Assembly: GCA_937139475.1 (NCBI GenBank)
Contig: CAKZQF010000196.1
Location: forward strand, 1-43,153
Source: an uncultured Gammaproteobacteria bacterium
Lineage (GTDB): Bacteria > Pseudomonadota > Gammaproteobacteria > Enterobacterales > Psychrobiaceae
Direction of reading: 5' to 3'
Length of the DNA: 43,153 nucleotides
Notes under the pieces: generated by a model
Told to the model about the DNA's origin: nothing
Seen by the model: only the letters and a program-made list of their open reading frames with translations
Databases searched by the model: none
Shown here: one piece after another, positions 17,203-26,277 of the stretch
Layout of the letters: each line of letters begins with the position of its first letter
How positions within the stretch are numbered: position 1 is the first letter of the stretch
Made by a program: the position numbers and the translations under genes

Positions 17203-18411
17203 ATGACTCAAGCCTATATTTATGACCACGTAAGAACGCCTCGTGGCAAGGGCAAGCCGGATGGCGCGCTGCATGAAGTGACCCCAGTGCTGTTAGCGAC
17301 ACAAATGTTGCAAGCCATCGCCCAGCGAAATCAGCTCGATACAGCATTAATTGAAGACGTTATCTTAGGTTGTGTTGTTCCTGTCGGTGAGCAAGGCGGC
17401 AACATTGCACGTATTGCCGCGTTAAATGCTGATTATTCACAAACTGTACCGGGCGTACAAATTAACCGTTACTGTGGTTCTGGCCTTGAAGCAGTCAACT
17501 TCGCTGCGGCTAAAGTCATGTCAGGCATGACCGACTTAGTGGTTGCCGGTGGTGTTGAAAGCATGTCACGTGTGCCAATGGGGGCAGACGGTGGCGCCTG
17601 GGCAACCGATCCACAAGTCGCTTATAAAACTCACTTTGTGATGCAAGGTATTAGTGCAGACTTATTAGCAACTAAATACGGTTTCACTCAGGAGCAAATC
17701 AACCAATATGCTGTTGAGTCACAACGCCGCGCAGCTGTTGCTTGGGATGAAGGCTATTTTGATAATTCAGTCGTACCAGTTAAAGATATGTTGGGTATTG
17801 AGTTACTGGCAAAAGACGAAATCTTACGTGGTGATACCACTTTGGATAATCTGGCTTCATTAAAACCAGCGTTTGCCAAAATGGGCAGTATGGCAGGGTT
17901 TGATTCGATCGCATTACAACAATACCCAGAGTTTGAAGCGATCAATCATGTGCATCACGCGGGTAATAGTTCTGGCATTGTTGATGGTGCATCTGCGGTG
18001 CTTATTGGCAGCAAAGCGTTAGGTGAAAAGCTTGGTCTTAAACCACGCGCTCGTATTGTTAGCACGGCAACTATCGGCTCAGAGCCAACGATTATGCTTG
18101 ATGGCCCAGCCGCTTCTGCGCTTAAAGCACTTGAAAAAGCCAATATGACTAAAGATGACATCGGTCTTTGGGAGCTAAATGAAGCCTTTTCATCAGTTGT
18201 TCTAGCCTTTATGGAAGAGCTCAAGATTCCACGTGACAAAATTAATGTTAATGGTGGCGCGATTGCATTGGGCCACCCGCTTGGCGCAACAGGCGGTATG
18301 ATTTTAGGCACCTTGCTCGATGAAATGGAGCGCCAAAACGTTAAGACTGGCATGGTCAGTTTATGTGAAGCCGCAGGTATGGCTTCTTCTACTATCATTG
18401 AACGCCTTTAG
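17203..18411 (+). CDS. acetyl-CoA acyltransferase (thiolase)
   Basis: A 402-aa degradative thiolase that cleaves 3-ketoacyl-CoA with CoA. The nucleophilic cysteine is C91 in NRYCGSGLE, the catalytic histidine is H358 in GGAIALGHPLGATGG, and the second cysteine is C388 in SLCEAAGMASS. The usual glycine-rich CxGGGxG after that cysteine is replaced by CEAAGMAS, a change that may mark a subfamily for bulky substrates. Also seen is HVHHAGNSSGIVDGA. It opens a six-gene operon and is 11 bp before the FadB-like gene, the standard pairing for a beta-oxidation trifunctional unit. Confidence 0.9.
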   Translation: MTQAYIYDHVRTPRGKGKPDGALHEVTPVLLATQMLQAIAQRNQLDTALIEDVILGCVVPVGEQGGNIARIAALNADYSQTVPGVQINRYCGSGLEAVNFAAAKVMSGMTDLVVAGGVESMSRVPMGADGGAWATDPQVAYKTHFVMQGISADLLATKYGFTQEQINQYAVESQRRAAVAWDEGYFDNSVVPVKDMLGIELLAKDEILRGDTTLDNLASLKPAFAKMGSMAGFDSIALQQYPEFEAINHVHHAGNSSGIVDGASAVLIGSKALGEKLGLKPRARIVSTATIGSEPTIMLDGPAASALKALEKANMTKDDIGLWELNEAFSSVVLAFMEELKIPRDKINVNGGAIALGHPLGATGGMILGTLLDEMERQNVKTGMVSLCEAAGMASSTIIERL

Positions 18412-18422
18412 GAGAAACGGAC

Positions 18423-20603
18423 ATGATTGATTATTTTAAATATGCCGTTGATAGCGATGGCATCTGTACCCTAACCATTGACCAGCCAGACTCAAACGCC
18501 AATGTTATGGATCAAAATTTCATTGATAGTTTGCAAAGTAACTTAGACCGGGCACTGGCTGATGCCAGTGTTAAAGGCATGATCTTAACCTCAGCGAAGA
18601 GCTCATTTGTGGCTGGTGCTGATTTAAAATCACTAGAAGAGTCGCTAATAAACCCACCAGAAGCGCAAGAGCTATATGAGAAATGCTGGGCATTCTCTGG
18701 TTTATTACGCCGCATGGAAACAGCCGGTAAGCCAGTTGTCGCTGCCCTTAATGGTGCAGCATTAGGCGGTGGCTTTGAAATTTCACTCGCTTGTCATCAT
18801 CGCGTTGCGGTTGATTCGCCAAAGATGATGGTTGGCTTACCAGAAGTTGGCGTTGGTTTATTACCCGGTGCCGGTGGTACACAACGCTACCTGCGCAAGC
18901 TAGGTGTGGCAAAAGCACTGCCATTGCTGCTACAAGGCCGTCAGTTAAAAGCGGCCAAAGCGCTTGAGCTTGGATTACTTGACCAACTAACAAATGCAGA
19001 TGACTTACTCGCCACAGCTAAAGCATGGCTAATGAGTGATGCGGCGACTGCCGAGCAACCATGGGACACCAAAGGGTATAAAATTCCTGGTGGAAATAGC
19101 CCAATGATGCCGGAATTAGCGCAGTTATTTATGGGAACTGCAGCAAACTTGCAGGCAAATACTTATTACAACATGCCTGCGCCACAAGCAATTACATCCT
19201 GTCTATATGAAGGTATGCAATTGCCAATGGATAAAGCACTGCAAATTGAATGTAAGTACTTTGTTCAGCTTAACCTTGATCCTGTCGCGGGCAACATGGT
19301 GCGTACGGCCTTTATCAACAAAACTAAAGCGGATAACTTAATTCGTCGCCCCCAGGGCGTTGATAAATGTAAGCACATTAAGATTGGCGTATTAGGCGCC
19401 GGATTAATGGGTGCTGGTATCGCCTTTAGCGCGGCAAAAGCCGGTATGGAAGTGGTATTAATTGACCGTGACCAAGAGGCTGCCGACAAGGGTAAAGATT
19501 ACACCCAAACCCGCTTAGCTAAAGCGCTTGGCCGTGGCCGAACCACGCAAGAAAAAATGGATGCAACACTTGCTCGCATTACCCCAACAACAGATTACTC
19601 ATTATTAAGTGATGTAAGCCTTGTGGTTGAAGCGGTATTTGAAGATCGTGGCGTGAAAGCCGAAGTATTTGCACTAGCCGAAGCGGCAATGCCGCAAGAT
19701 GCTGTGCTAGCAACGAATACGTCTGCGCTGCCGGTGACGGGTCTTGCACAGACAACATCACGACCAAATAACATGGTTGGACTGCACTTCTTCTCACCGG
19801 TTGAGCACATGCCATTGGTTGAGGTCATTCGTGGTGAACAAACCTCTGATCAAACCCTGGCGCATGCACTTGATTTTGTTGCGCAGCTATTTAAAACCCC
19901 AATCTTGGTAAATGATAGTCGTGGCTTCTTTACCAGCCGCTTCTTTGGTGCCTTCTTAAATGAAGGGGTAACCATGGTTGCCGAGGGAATTAACCCTGCA
20001 CTAATCGAAAATGCAGCGCGTCATTTAGGCTACCCTGTGGGCCCGTTGTCTATCTCTGATGAAGTTGGTCTTGATTTGGCTTATAAGGGCGCAGAACAGG
20101 CCCGAGCTGACTTAGGTGCTGACTTTAAGGAAGGCTCATCGGTGCCAATCATCACACGTTTGGTGACTGAGCATGAGCGCCATGGTCGTAAAAACGGCAA
20201 AGGGTTTTATCAATACAATGACGATGGCTCTAAGAAATTATGGAGTGAACTTGCCAGCATTTGGCCACAACTGCCAAAAGATCAGCAACCAACTGAAGCT
20301 GAACTACAAGCACGTATGCTACATGCACAGCTTGCCGATGCGGCGACTTGTTTAGCTGAAAATATTCTTGTCGACCCAGCTGATGGTGATGTTGGTGGCT
20401 GTTTTGGTGTTGGTTTCCCACTTTATATGGGCGGCCCATTTGCAGCAATGGATACGAAAGGTATCGCTAATGTTGTCGCTGAATGTGATCGCTTGGCACA
20501 AACCTACGATGCAGAGCGTTTTGCCATTCCACAGATGCTACGCGACATGATTAAAAACAATCAAACGTTCTACGGCAGTAATCCAGTCGTAACAAGCGCC
20601 TAA
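18423..20603 (+). CDS. FadB/FadJ-like bifunctional enoyl-CoA hydratase/3-hydroxyacyl-CoA dehydrogenase
   Basis: A 726-aa multifunctional beta-oxidation enzyme. Residues 1-190 are a crotonase domain with ALGGGFEISLACHH and GLPEVGVGLLPGAGGTQ, holding both catalytic glutamates. From about residue 318 a Rossmann NAD site appears (GVLGAGLMGAGIAFS), then NTSALPV, HFFSPVEHMPLVEVIRG and the C-terminal dehydrogenase domains. Length and order match FadB/FadJ. GGAG lies before the ATG, 11 bp after the thiolase stop. With the thiolase it covers hydration, oxidation and cleavage of the acyl chain; the acyl-CoA dehydrogenase pair downstream supplies the first step. Confidence 0.9.
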   Translation: MIDYFKYAVDSDGICTLTIDQPDSNANVMDQNFIDSLQSNLDRALADASVKGMILTSAKSSFVAGADLKSLEESLINPPEAQELYEKCWAFSGLLRRMETAGKPVVAALNGAALGGGFEISLACHHRVAVDSPKMMVGLPEVGVGLLPGAGGTQRYLRKLGVAKALPLLLQGRQLKAAKALELGLLDQLTNADDLLATAKAWLMSDAATAEQPWDTKGYKIPGGNSPMMPELAQLFMGTAANLQANTYYNMPAPQAITSCLYEGMQLPMDKALQIECKYFVQLNLDPVAGNMVRTAFINKTKADNLIRRPQGVDKCKHIKIGVLGAGLMGAGIAFSAAKAGMEVVLIDRDQEAADKGKDYTQTRLAKALGRGRTTQEKMDATLARITPTTDYSLLSDVSLVVEAVFEDRGVKAEVFALAEAAMPQDAVLATNTSALPVTGLAQTTSRPNNMVGLHFFSPVEHMPLVEVIRGEQTSDQTLAHALDFVAQLFKTPILVNDSRGFFTSRFFGAFLNEGVTMVAEGINPALIENAARHLGYPVGPLSISDEVGLDLAYKGAEQARADLGADFKEGSSVPIITRLVTEHERHGRKNGKGFYQYNDDGSKKLWSELASIWPQLPKDQQPTEAELQARMLHAQLADAATCLAENILVDPADGDVGGCFGVGFPLYMGGPFAAMDTKGIANVVAECDRLAQTYDAERFAIPQMLRDMIKNNQTFYGSNPVVTSA

Positions 20604-20646
20604 AGCAGATTGAGAGCATTGGTATTTGATACAACAAGTTTGAGCT

Positions 20647-20656
20647 ACATGGATGT
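20647..20656. repeat. ACATGGATGT motif, possible dispersed-repeat fragment
   Basis: This ten-base word in the 145-bp gap between the FadB-like gene and the next gene reappears at 25348-25357 and inverted at 25452-25461. The gap is unusually long for this operon, in keeping with an inserted repeat remnant. Confidence 0.3.
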
Positions 20657-20748
20657 GGCCATAACTTCCAAGGACGAATGTGGGCGTCTTGTTGGTCAAG
20701 TGCTAATGCTTTTTCTGGCGAATTATCAGTACCCATTGGAGCGTAACC

Positions 20749-21738
20749 ATGGCAATTCCAACACTTTTTAACAAGCGATTACGACTGCCCATCATTGGCG
20801 CGCCAATGTTTTTGGCGAGTGGTCCTGAGTTGGTAATTAGCCAATGTAAAAATGGCATTGCAGGCTGTTTTCCAGCGCTTAATGCAAGACCTGCTGCAAC
20901 CCTTGTTGATTGGATTAATCAGGTCAAATCAGCGCTTGCTGATCATGATGAAAATAACCCACACGCACTGTCCGCGCCATTTGGGGTCAACCTGATTCTG
21001 CATAGCTCCAATAATCGTCAACAACAAGATCTTGATACCGTGGTAGAAAACCAGGTGCCATTAGTAATCACCTCGGTGGGTAAGCCTGATCAAGTTACCC
21101 GACGTGTGCATGAATATGGTGGTTTGGTATTTCATGACGTTACCAGTGTAAAGCATGCACGCAAAGCGATTGAGTGCGGTGTTGATGGCCTGGTGCTTGT
21201 TTGTGCCGGGGCTGGTGGTCATGGCGGTACATTGTCCCCCTTTGCCTTTTTGCGTGAAGTGCGCCAATTTTGGCAAGGTGCTGTGGCACTGGCTGGCACC
21301 ATTTCTGATGGTAGCAGTATTCGCGCAGCGGAGGTGATGGGGGCAGATTTTGTCTACATGGGCACTCGCTTTATTGCGACCCAAGAGGCAGGTGCCGTGG
21401 AAAAACACAAATCGATGATTGTGGAAGATGGCAGTGATGACATTGTCTATACCTCAACGTTTAGCGGTATTTGTGCAAACTATTTGCGTAATAGCATTAT
21501 CGCGTGCGGCATCAATCCAGACTTGTGTGCCAGTAACGATAATCAAGGCGGCAAGGATGATTTGTTTAGCAATTTGGATACCCCGCCACCTGCCCAGCAG
21601 GCTAAAGCGTGGAAAGAAATTTGGGCAGCAGGACAGGGCATTGGCGCAATTAGCGATGTGCCAACAATGAGTGAACTATTTAAGCGACTGCACAGTGAAT
21701 ATCTACAAGCAGTAGCAACGCCGTCGCAATTTAATTAA
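20749..21738 (+). CDS. nitronate monooxygenase/2-nitropropane dioxygenase family flavoprotein
   Basis: A 329-aa TIM-barrel FMN protein. Family blocks seen are IIGAPMFLASGPELV at the N-terminus, PFGVNL, and the FMN/active-site GAGGHGG with its histidine, then GADFVYMGTRFIAT. Annotated members oxidise nitronates, but many homologues inside steroid and fatty-acid catabolic clusters have unknown roles and may act as enoyl reductases or flavin-dependent dehydrogenases. Location between the FadB-like and racemase genes argues for a CoA-ester or ring-intermediate substrate. GGAG lies before the ATG at 20749. Confidence 0.8.
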   Translation: MAIPTLFNKRLRLPIIGAPMFLASGPELVISQCKNGIAGCFPALNARPAATLVDWINQVKSALADHDENNPHALSAPFGVNLILHSSNNRQQQDLDTVVENQVPLVITSVGKPDQVTRRVHEYGGLVFHDVTSVKHARKAIECGVDGLVLVCAGAGGHGGTLSPFAFLREVRQFWQGAVALAGTISDGSSIRAAEVMGADFVYMGTRFIATQEAGAVEKHKSMIVEDGSDDIVYTSTFSGICANYLRNSIIACGINPDLCASNDNQGGKDDLFSNLDTPPPAQQAKAWKEIWAAGQGIGAISDVPTMSELFKRLHSEYLQAVATPSQFN

Positions 21739-21748
21739 GGATTTGAAC

Positions 21749-22891
21749 ATGACACAAAATAAACCACTTGCTGGTGTACGCGTACTGGATTTGACCCAGT
21801 TATTACCAGGGCCAATGTGTACCCTACACCTTGCCGATATGGGCGCTGAAGTAATTAAAATTGAGCCGCCAGAGTATGGCGATCCGGTGCGTGGCGGCAA
21901 AGGTAAATTCTCAACTATGTTCCTGATGCTAAACCGTAATAAACGTTCAGTGGAAGTGAACCTGCGTAGCGAGGAAGGCTTAGCGCTGATCAAAAAGCTG
22001 GTTGAGAGCGCTGATGTGTTAGTTGAAGGCTTCAGACCGGGCGTGACGGATCGTCTTGGTATTGGCTACGAAGCCATGAAAGCGATTAATCCTAAATTGG
22101 TTTACTGTTCAATCACCGGCTATGGGCAAGAAGGGCCGTTATCGCAAGTAGCGGGTCATGATATTAACTATCAATCGCTTACAGGCGTATTAGAGCAAAG
22201 CGGCAAAGCGGGCGGTCCTCCGGCGCAAGGTAACTTCCCAATTGCTGATCTTGCTGGTGGCTCGATGTCTGCCGCAACGGGAATCTTAGCCGCGCTGTTT
22301 GATGCAAGCCGCAGCGGTAAGGGACGCTTTGTTGATATCGCGATGGCAGATTGTTTGATGTCGCTTAACATTATTGCGACAACCGCATGGCAACAAAGTG
22401 GTCATCAACAGATCCCTCGTGGTGAAGACTTTCTTTCAGGCGGCTTAGCTTGTTATCACATCTACGAAACTAAAGACGGACGCCATCTGGCCGTTGGCGC
22501 CGTTGAAATGAAGTTTTGGGTTAATTTTTGTGATGCGATTGAGCGTCCTGATCTACATAAACGCGGTCATCTGCCGGGCAAATCGGGCTACGAAGCAAAA
22601 GCCGAAGTCGCAGCTGTTATTGCCGAATATGATTTGGCTCATTGGACTGAAATTTTTGCCAATGTTGATGCGTGTACCACGCCGGTATTGCGAATCGATG
22701 AAGCGCTTAAAACGCCAAATGTGGCTGCACGCGGTATGTTGATTGAAGCGACACATCCAGAAGGTGGCGACCATCTGCAATATGCTTGTCCATTGAAAAT
22801 GAGCGACTGCGATAACCAAGATACTCAGCCTGCACCGGCATTAGGTGCAGATAATGCTGCTATCCGAGCCGAACTTGGCTTGGCTGAATAA
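21749..22891 (+). CDS. alpha-methylacyl-CoA racemase-type CoA transferase (CaiB family)
   Basis: A 380-aa family III CoA-transferase fold protein. The N-terminus GVRVLDLTQLLPGPMCT, EVIKIEPPEYGDPVRG, VLVEGFRPGVTDRLG, then the racemase hallmark AGHDINY (catalytic histidine), the aspartate of ADLAGGSM and the glutamate of AVEMKF match alpha-methylacyl-CoA racemase more closely than formyl-CoA transferase. It would interconvert R and S 2-methylacyl-CoA, needed before oxidation of isoprenoid or sterol side chains. The ATG at 21749 is preferred over a TTG at 21743 because AAGG is 8 bp upstream. It begins 10 bp after the preceding gene. Confidence 0.82.
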   Translation: MTQNKPLAGVRVLDLTQLLPGPMCTLHLADMGAEVIKIEPPEYGDPVRGGKGKFSTMFLMLNRNKRSVEVNLRSEEGLALIKKLVESADVLVEGFRPGVTDRLGIGYEAMKAINPKLVYCSITGYGQEGPLSQVAGHDINYQSLTGVLEQSGKAGGPPAQGNFPIADLAGGSMSAATGILAALFDASRSGKGRFVDIAMADCLMSLNIIATTAWQQSGHQQIPRGEDFLSGGLACYHIYETKDGRHLAVGAVEMKFWVNFCDAIERPDLHKRGHLPGKSGYEAKAEVAAVIAEYDLAHWTEIFANVDACTTPVLRIDEALKTPNVAARGMLIEATHPEGGDHLQYACPLKMSDCDNQDTQPAPALGADNAAIRAELGLAE

Positions 22892-22911
22892 AATAGCGAA
22901 AGGAAATTAAA

Positions 22912-24024
22912 ATGAATTTTGACTTTAGCGAAGATCAGAAAGTACTGCGTGATAGCGTACGTAAATTTCTGCAAAACGAATCACCATTAACGGTTGCACG
23001 CGAAGTGCTTGAGAATAAGCAAAGCCATAGCAGCCATGTGTGGAACGGATTACAGGAAATGGGCATAACCAGTTTGATGCTACCTGAGTCTTGCGGTGGC
23101 TTTGGCCTTGGCGCACTAGATTTATGTGTTGTGGCTGAAGAAATTGGTCGTCAGTTGACCCCAACACCACTGTCATCAACCATGTACTTAGCGACTCAAG
23201 CCTTGTTGCTAGGTAGTGATGAGGCGCAGCAACAGCAATGGTTAAGCCGTGTATCAGAGGGCAGCATTGCGACGATGGCTGCGCCACTAGATGGCAAGAA
23301 AACGCCATTACCTATTTTTGAAGGCGGTGTGCTTAATGGCAAAGCGGCACTAGTGCCTGATGCAATGAGCGCAGAATTTGTAATTGTATTGGCACAAGAC
23401 AACAGTCAGCAACCTGTCTGGGTCGTTTGTGAGCTAAGCGAACAAGTAGAACGCACCGCCCTGACGACCATTGATGAAGCACGTCCTTTTGGCGCTTTAA
23501 ACTTTAATAACACACTAGCTCAGCCGCTAAACAAGGTGACGGATGCGCTAGCGTTACTGGATAAAGTACGTAACCGCGCAGCGATTTTATTTGCCTTTGA
23601 GCAGATCGGCGGAGCAGATGCGATCACTGAAATTTCAGTAGAATATGCTAAAGAGCGTAAAACCTTTGGTCGTGCTATTGGTTCGTACCAAGGCATTAAG
23701 CACAAGTTAGCGGACATCTATACCGGCAATCAAATGGCGCGTGCCCATTGTTATTACGGCGCCTGGGCGCTAGATACCGATGGCGAAGAATTAGCGATAG
23801 CTGCAGCTGGCGCACGTGTTTCAGCATGTCGCGCGTTTAATTACGCTGCGCAGGAGAGCATTCAAGTACACGGCGGTATGGGGTACACATGGGAACTTGA
23901 TTGTCATTTATTCTATCGTCGAACTCGTCAGCTTAGTTTGATTTTGGGCGCTGAAAGTCAGTGGAACGAACGTATTGCTAAAGAGCTTGAAGTTAAATTT
24001 TTGAGCCCGCAAGCCAAAGCATAA
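22912..24024 (+). CDS. acyl-CoA dehydrogenase, small subunit of a pair
   Basis: A 370-aa acyl-CoA dehydrogenase. Seen are the N-terminal helical start FDFSEDQKVLRDSVRKFL, the middle ERKTFGRAIGSYQGIKHKLAD, and the C-terminal QVHGGMGYTWELDCHLFYRR. The FAD-binding middle part is short compared with housekeeping enzymes. Its immediate partner is a 412-aa homologue 18 bp downstream. Such unequal pairs form alpha2-beta2 heterotetramers in actinobacterial sterol degradation (FadE pairs), where the two subunits share one active site. It follows the racemase by 20 bp, with GAAAGGAA before the ATG. Confidence 0.85.
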   Translation: MNFDFSEDQKVLRDSVRKFLQNESPLTVAREVLENKQSHSSHVWNGLQEMGITSLMLPESCGGFGLGALDLCVVAEEIGRQLTPTPLSSTMYLATQALLLGSDEAQQQQWLSRVSEGSIATMAAPLDGKKTPLPIFEGGVLNGKAALVPDAMSAEFVIVLAQDNSQQPVWVVCELSEQVERTALTTIDEARPFGALNFNNTLAQPLNKVTDALALLDKVRNRAAILFAFEQIGGADAITEISVEYAKERKTFGRAIGSYQGIKHKLADIYTGNQMARAHCYYGAWALDTDGEELAIAAAGARVSACRAFNYAAQESIQVHGGMGYTWELDCHLFYRRTRQLSLILGAESQWNERIAKELEVKFLSPQAKA

Positions 24025-24042
24025 GATAGTAGGGGAAATATT

Positions 24043-25281
24043 ATGGATTTTAATGATTCTAAAGAAGAAGCAACGTTCCGCGAAGAGTGTCGAGCTTGGT
24101 TAAATGATAATGCGCAACGTAAAGAGCGTCCTGATGAAGTGTTTGGGCAGGGCTTATCGGCAGAAGAACTGATGCAAGCGGCGCGTGAATGGCAAGGGCG
24201 TAAAGCCCAAGCGGGCTTTGGTGCAATCACTTGGCCAGAGAAATTTGGTGGTCGTGGTGGCTCGCCAATTCAAGAAGTTATTTACCGTCAAGAAGAAGGT
24301 AACTTTAAAGTGCCTGTGGGCGCATTTAATGTAAGCCTTGGCATGGTTATTCCATCGTTCTTTGTTCACACCAAATCGGATGCCGCAAAGCAACATGTAC
24401 ATGATGCATTACACGGTAAGGAGCTGTGGTGTCAGCTGCTATCTGAGCCGGGGGCTGGTTCTGATCTTGGCATGATCCGCACCAAAGCTGAACGTTGTAC
24501 TGATGGCCGTGAAGGCTGGATCATCAATGGTCAGAAAGTATGGACCACCTTAGCGCAATTTGCCGATTGTGGTTTAGTGCTAACCCGTACCGATCCTGAT
24601 GTACCAAAGTTCGCAGGCATGACAACATTCTATGTTGATATGGACGCTGAAGGTGTTGAGATTTGCCCAATTCGTCAAGCAAATGGTGAAGCTGAATTTA
24701 ACGAAGTGTTTTTCAATGATGTCTTCGTGCCTGATGAGCAACGTGTTGGTGACGTTGGCGCAGGCTGGAAAGTGACCTTAACTGGCTTGATGAACGAGCG
24801 TTTATCAATTGGCGGCGTGATCCCACCAGAGTTGTGGCGTACTACGATGAAGCACATGCAAGAAAGTGAAATGACAGATGGCTCAAGTGCGCTAAATGAC
24901 GCGCAGATGCGTCAGCAACTTAGTAACCTGTATCTTGATGCTCAGGGGCTATGGTTACTGCAATGTCGTGGTCTCACTGCATTGGGGCAAGGACGTGAGC
25001 CTGGCGCCGAGTTATCGGTAGCGAAAATTGTTGGCGCACGCACGCTGCAAGATTTTTCATACTTTGCCATGGATCTTAAAGGTACTGGCGGCATCCTTAC
25101 CGCAGAAGATTTAGGCGATAGCTGGCGCTTGGTCGAGCAACTATGGATGGGTGCAGCAGGTATGCGTATCGCAGGTGGTACCGATGAAATTGTTAAGAAT
25201 AACGTTGGTGAACGTGTCCTTGGCTTGCCGCCAGAGCCGCGAACGGATAAGGGGAAAACCTATAAAGAACTCCTAGTCTAA
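24043..25281 (+). CDS. acyl-CoA dehydrogenase, large subunit of a pair
   Basis: A 412-aa acyl-CoA dehydrogenase with the flavin signature LLSEPGAGSDLGMIRTKAER, INGQKVWTT, a long central helical region and the C-terminal block MRIAGGTDEIVKNNVGERVL. It pairs with the shorter subunit directly upstream and likely dehydrogenates a branched or steroid-linked acyl-CoA. It is the last gene of the operon and is followed 23 bp later by a strong terminator. Electron acceptor proteins (ETF) are not in the window. Confidence 0.87.
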   Translation: MDFNDSKEEATFREECRAWLNDNAQRKERPDEVFGQGLSAEELMQAAREWQGRKAQAGFGAITWPEKFGGRGGSPIQEVIYRQEEGNFKVPVGAFNVSLGMVIPSFFVHTKSDAAKQHVHDALHGKELWCQLLSEPGAGSDLGMIRTKAERCTDGREGWIINGQKVWTTLAQFADCGLVLTRTDPDVPKFAGMTTFYVDMDAEGVEICPIRQANGEAEFNEVFFNDVFVPDEQRVGDVGAGWKVTLTGLMNERLSIGGVIPPELWRTTMKHMQESEMTDGSSALNDAQMRQQLSNLYLDAQGLWLLQCRGLTALGQGREPGAELSVAKIVGARTLQDFSYFAMDLKGTGGILTAEDLGDSWRLVEQLWMGAAGMRIAGGTDEIVKNNVGERVLGLPPEPRTDKGKTYKELLV

Positions 25282-25304
25282 ACTAAGGCATCACCAAAAA
25301 TTAG

Positions 25305-25334
25305 AAGCTGATAAATTCGTTTATCAGCTTTTTT
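25305..25334 (+). terminator. terminator of the beta-oxidation operon
   Basis: AAGCTGATAAA (25305-25315) pairs perfectly with TTTATCAGCTT (25320-25330) around TTCG, a very stable UUCG loop, followed by TTTT. Confidence 0.92.
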
Positions 25335-25346
25335 ATGTTCAGCTAG

Positions 25347-25462
25347 CACATGGATGTGCGTGTTAGAGCACTGTATGGAACAGGTGCCGAGATGAACGGT
25401 ATGCCACGGTGCCATGGCAGGAAATTGATTCCGGATATTTCCTCAGTACACACATCCATGTG
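25347..25462. repeat. 116-bp element bounded by CACATGGATGTG inverted repeats
   Basis: CACATGGATGTG (25347-25358) recurs inverted as CACATCCATGTG (25451-25462). Inside, AGGAAAT and ATTTCCT form a second dyad near 25420-25443. The ends and internal dyad are those of a miniature or REP-like dispersed element without coding capacity. It separates the beta-oxidation operon from the thioesterase. Confidence 0.45.
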
Positions 25463-25495
25463 TGCAATGGCAAGAAGTGGCAATGGGAGGACAAA

Positions 25496-25996
25496 ATGAA
25501 CAATTATCCATTTAAGAAATACGCCACCACCGTACCCGCTGACTGGGTCGACTTTAATGGCCACATGAACACCAAGTATTATGGGTTGGTGATTTATGAT
25601 GCACATATCGATTTTACCGAACATCTCGATTTAGGCGAGCGGTATCGGTATGCCAATAATTGCAGCAAGGCGCTGGTTGAGAGTCATTGTCTTTTTGAAA
25701 GGGAGGTTTGTGAGGGGGACGAAATTGAAGTGATTTCATGGTTGCTATCGGTGGACAATAAGCGCATCCATACTTTTCACGAAATCTATTGTGTTAATAA
25801 GGGCTATCGTGCCGCTGCTGGTGAGCATATTGATGTTCATATCGATCTAGAGACGAGGCGAGTATCGTCGTTTCCTGAGGCCGTGCTAACACGCTTAAAA
25901 GCTATCGAAGCGCAATACTCAAAACTTACCCCGCCGAAAAAAGTGGGCAACATGAGTCGCTTTACGGGTAAACCCAAAGCCAGTGGCTCAGATTAA
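25496..25996 (+). CDS. hot-dog-fold acyl-CoA thioesterase
   Basis: A 166-aa 4-hydroxybenzoyl-CoA/YbgC-type thioesterase that hydrolyses an acyl-CoA to free acid and CoA. The catalytic region DWVDFNGHMNTKYYGLVIYD carries the conserved aspartate and the HxN-type helix start. The start was moved from 25409 to the ATG at 25496 because GGGAGG lies at 25485-25490 and the upstream reading frame runs through a repeat element. The residues around ICDL-type helix positions also resemble carnitine-pathway thioesterases. Placement after the beta-oxidation operon suggests CoA recycling or release of a dead-end intermediate. Confidence 0.75.
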   Translation: MNNYPFKKYATTVPADWVDFNGHMNTKYYGLVIYDAHIDFTEHLDLGERYRYANNCSKALVESHCLFEREVCEGDEIEVISWLLSVDNKRIHTFHEIYCVNKGYRAAAGEHIDVHIDLETRRVSSFPEAVLTRLKAIEAQYSKLTPPKKVGNMSRFTGKPKASGSD

Positions 25997-26277
25997 TGAA
26001 TTGATAACTTCTCTAATCGCTGATGGCGTTGCCATGGCGACCGATCTGCGCTATCTCAAGTAAAGCGGTTATGACTTTCATCCAGCCATCTATTTAAGTC
26101 ATTTTTTCAAACATTCACCGGACGGAAATGCCGAATATGTGGTAGTTTGGGTGAGCAAATGGCTAGCTGTAGTAGTGATGTGATTCGTGCTGCATTTAAT
26201 GCCCAATATAATGATAAACTTAATCGAACCATAGGGTTAATCACATTAATTGATAAATAAGTGAGTATGAAAATTTA

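Noticed and set aside
17955..18398. 147-codon minus-strand frame inside the thiolase
   Set aside because: It mirrors the coding strand of an enzyme with intact catalytic residues; the composition is typical of an antisense shadow.
25409..25495. N-terminal extension of the thioesterase
   Set aside because: It runs through the CACATGGATGTG repeat, and a GGGAGG site marks the inner ATG.
26160..26262. Short plus-strand frame (33 codons) before the GNAT gene
   Set aside because: There is no ribosome-binding site, no membrane or domain feature and no evidence of decay from a known gene.
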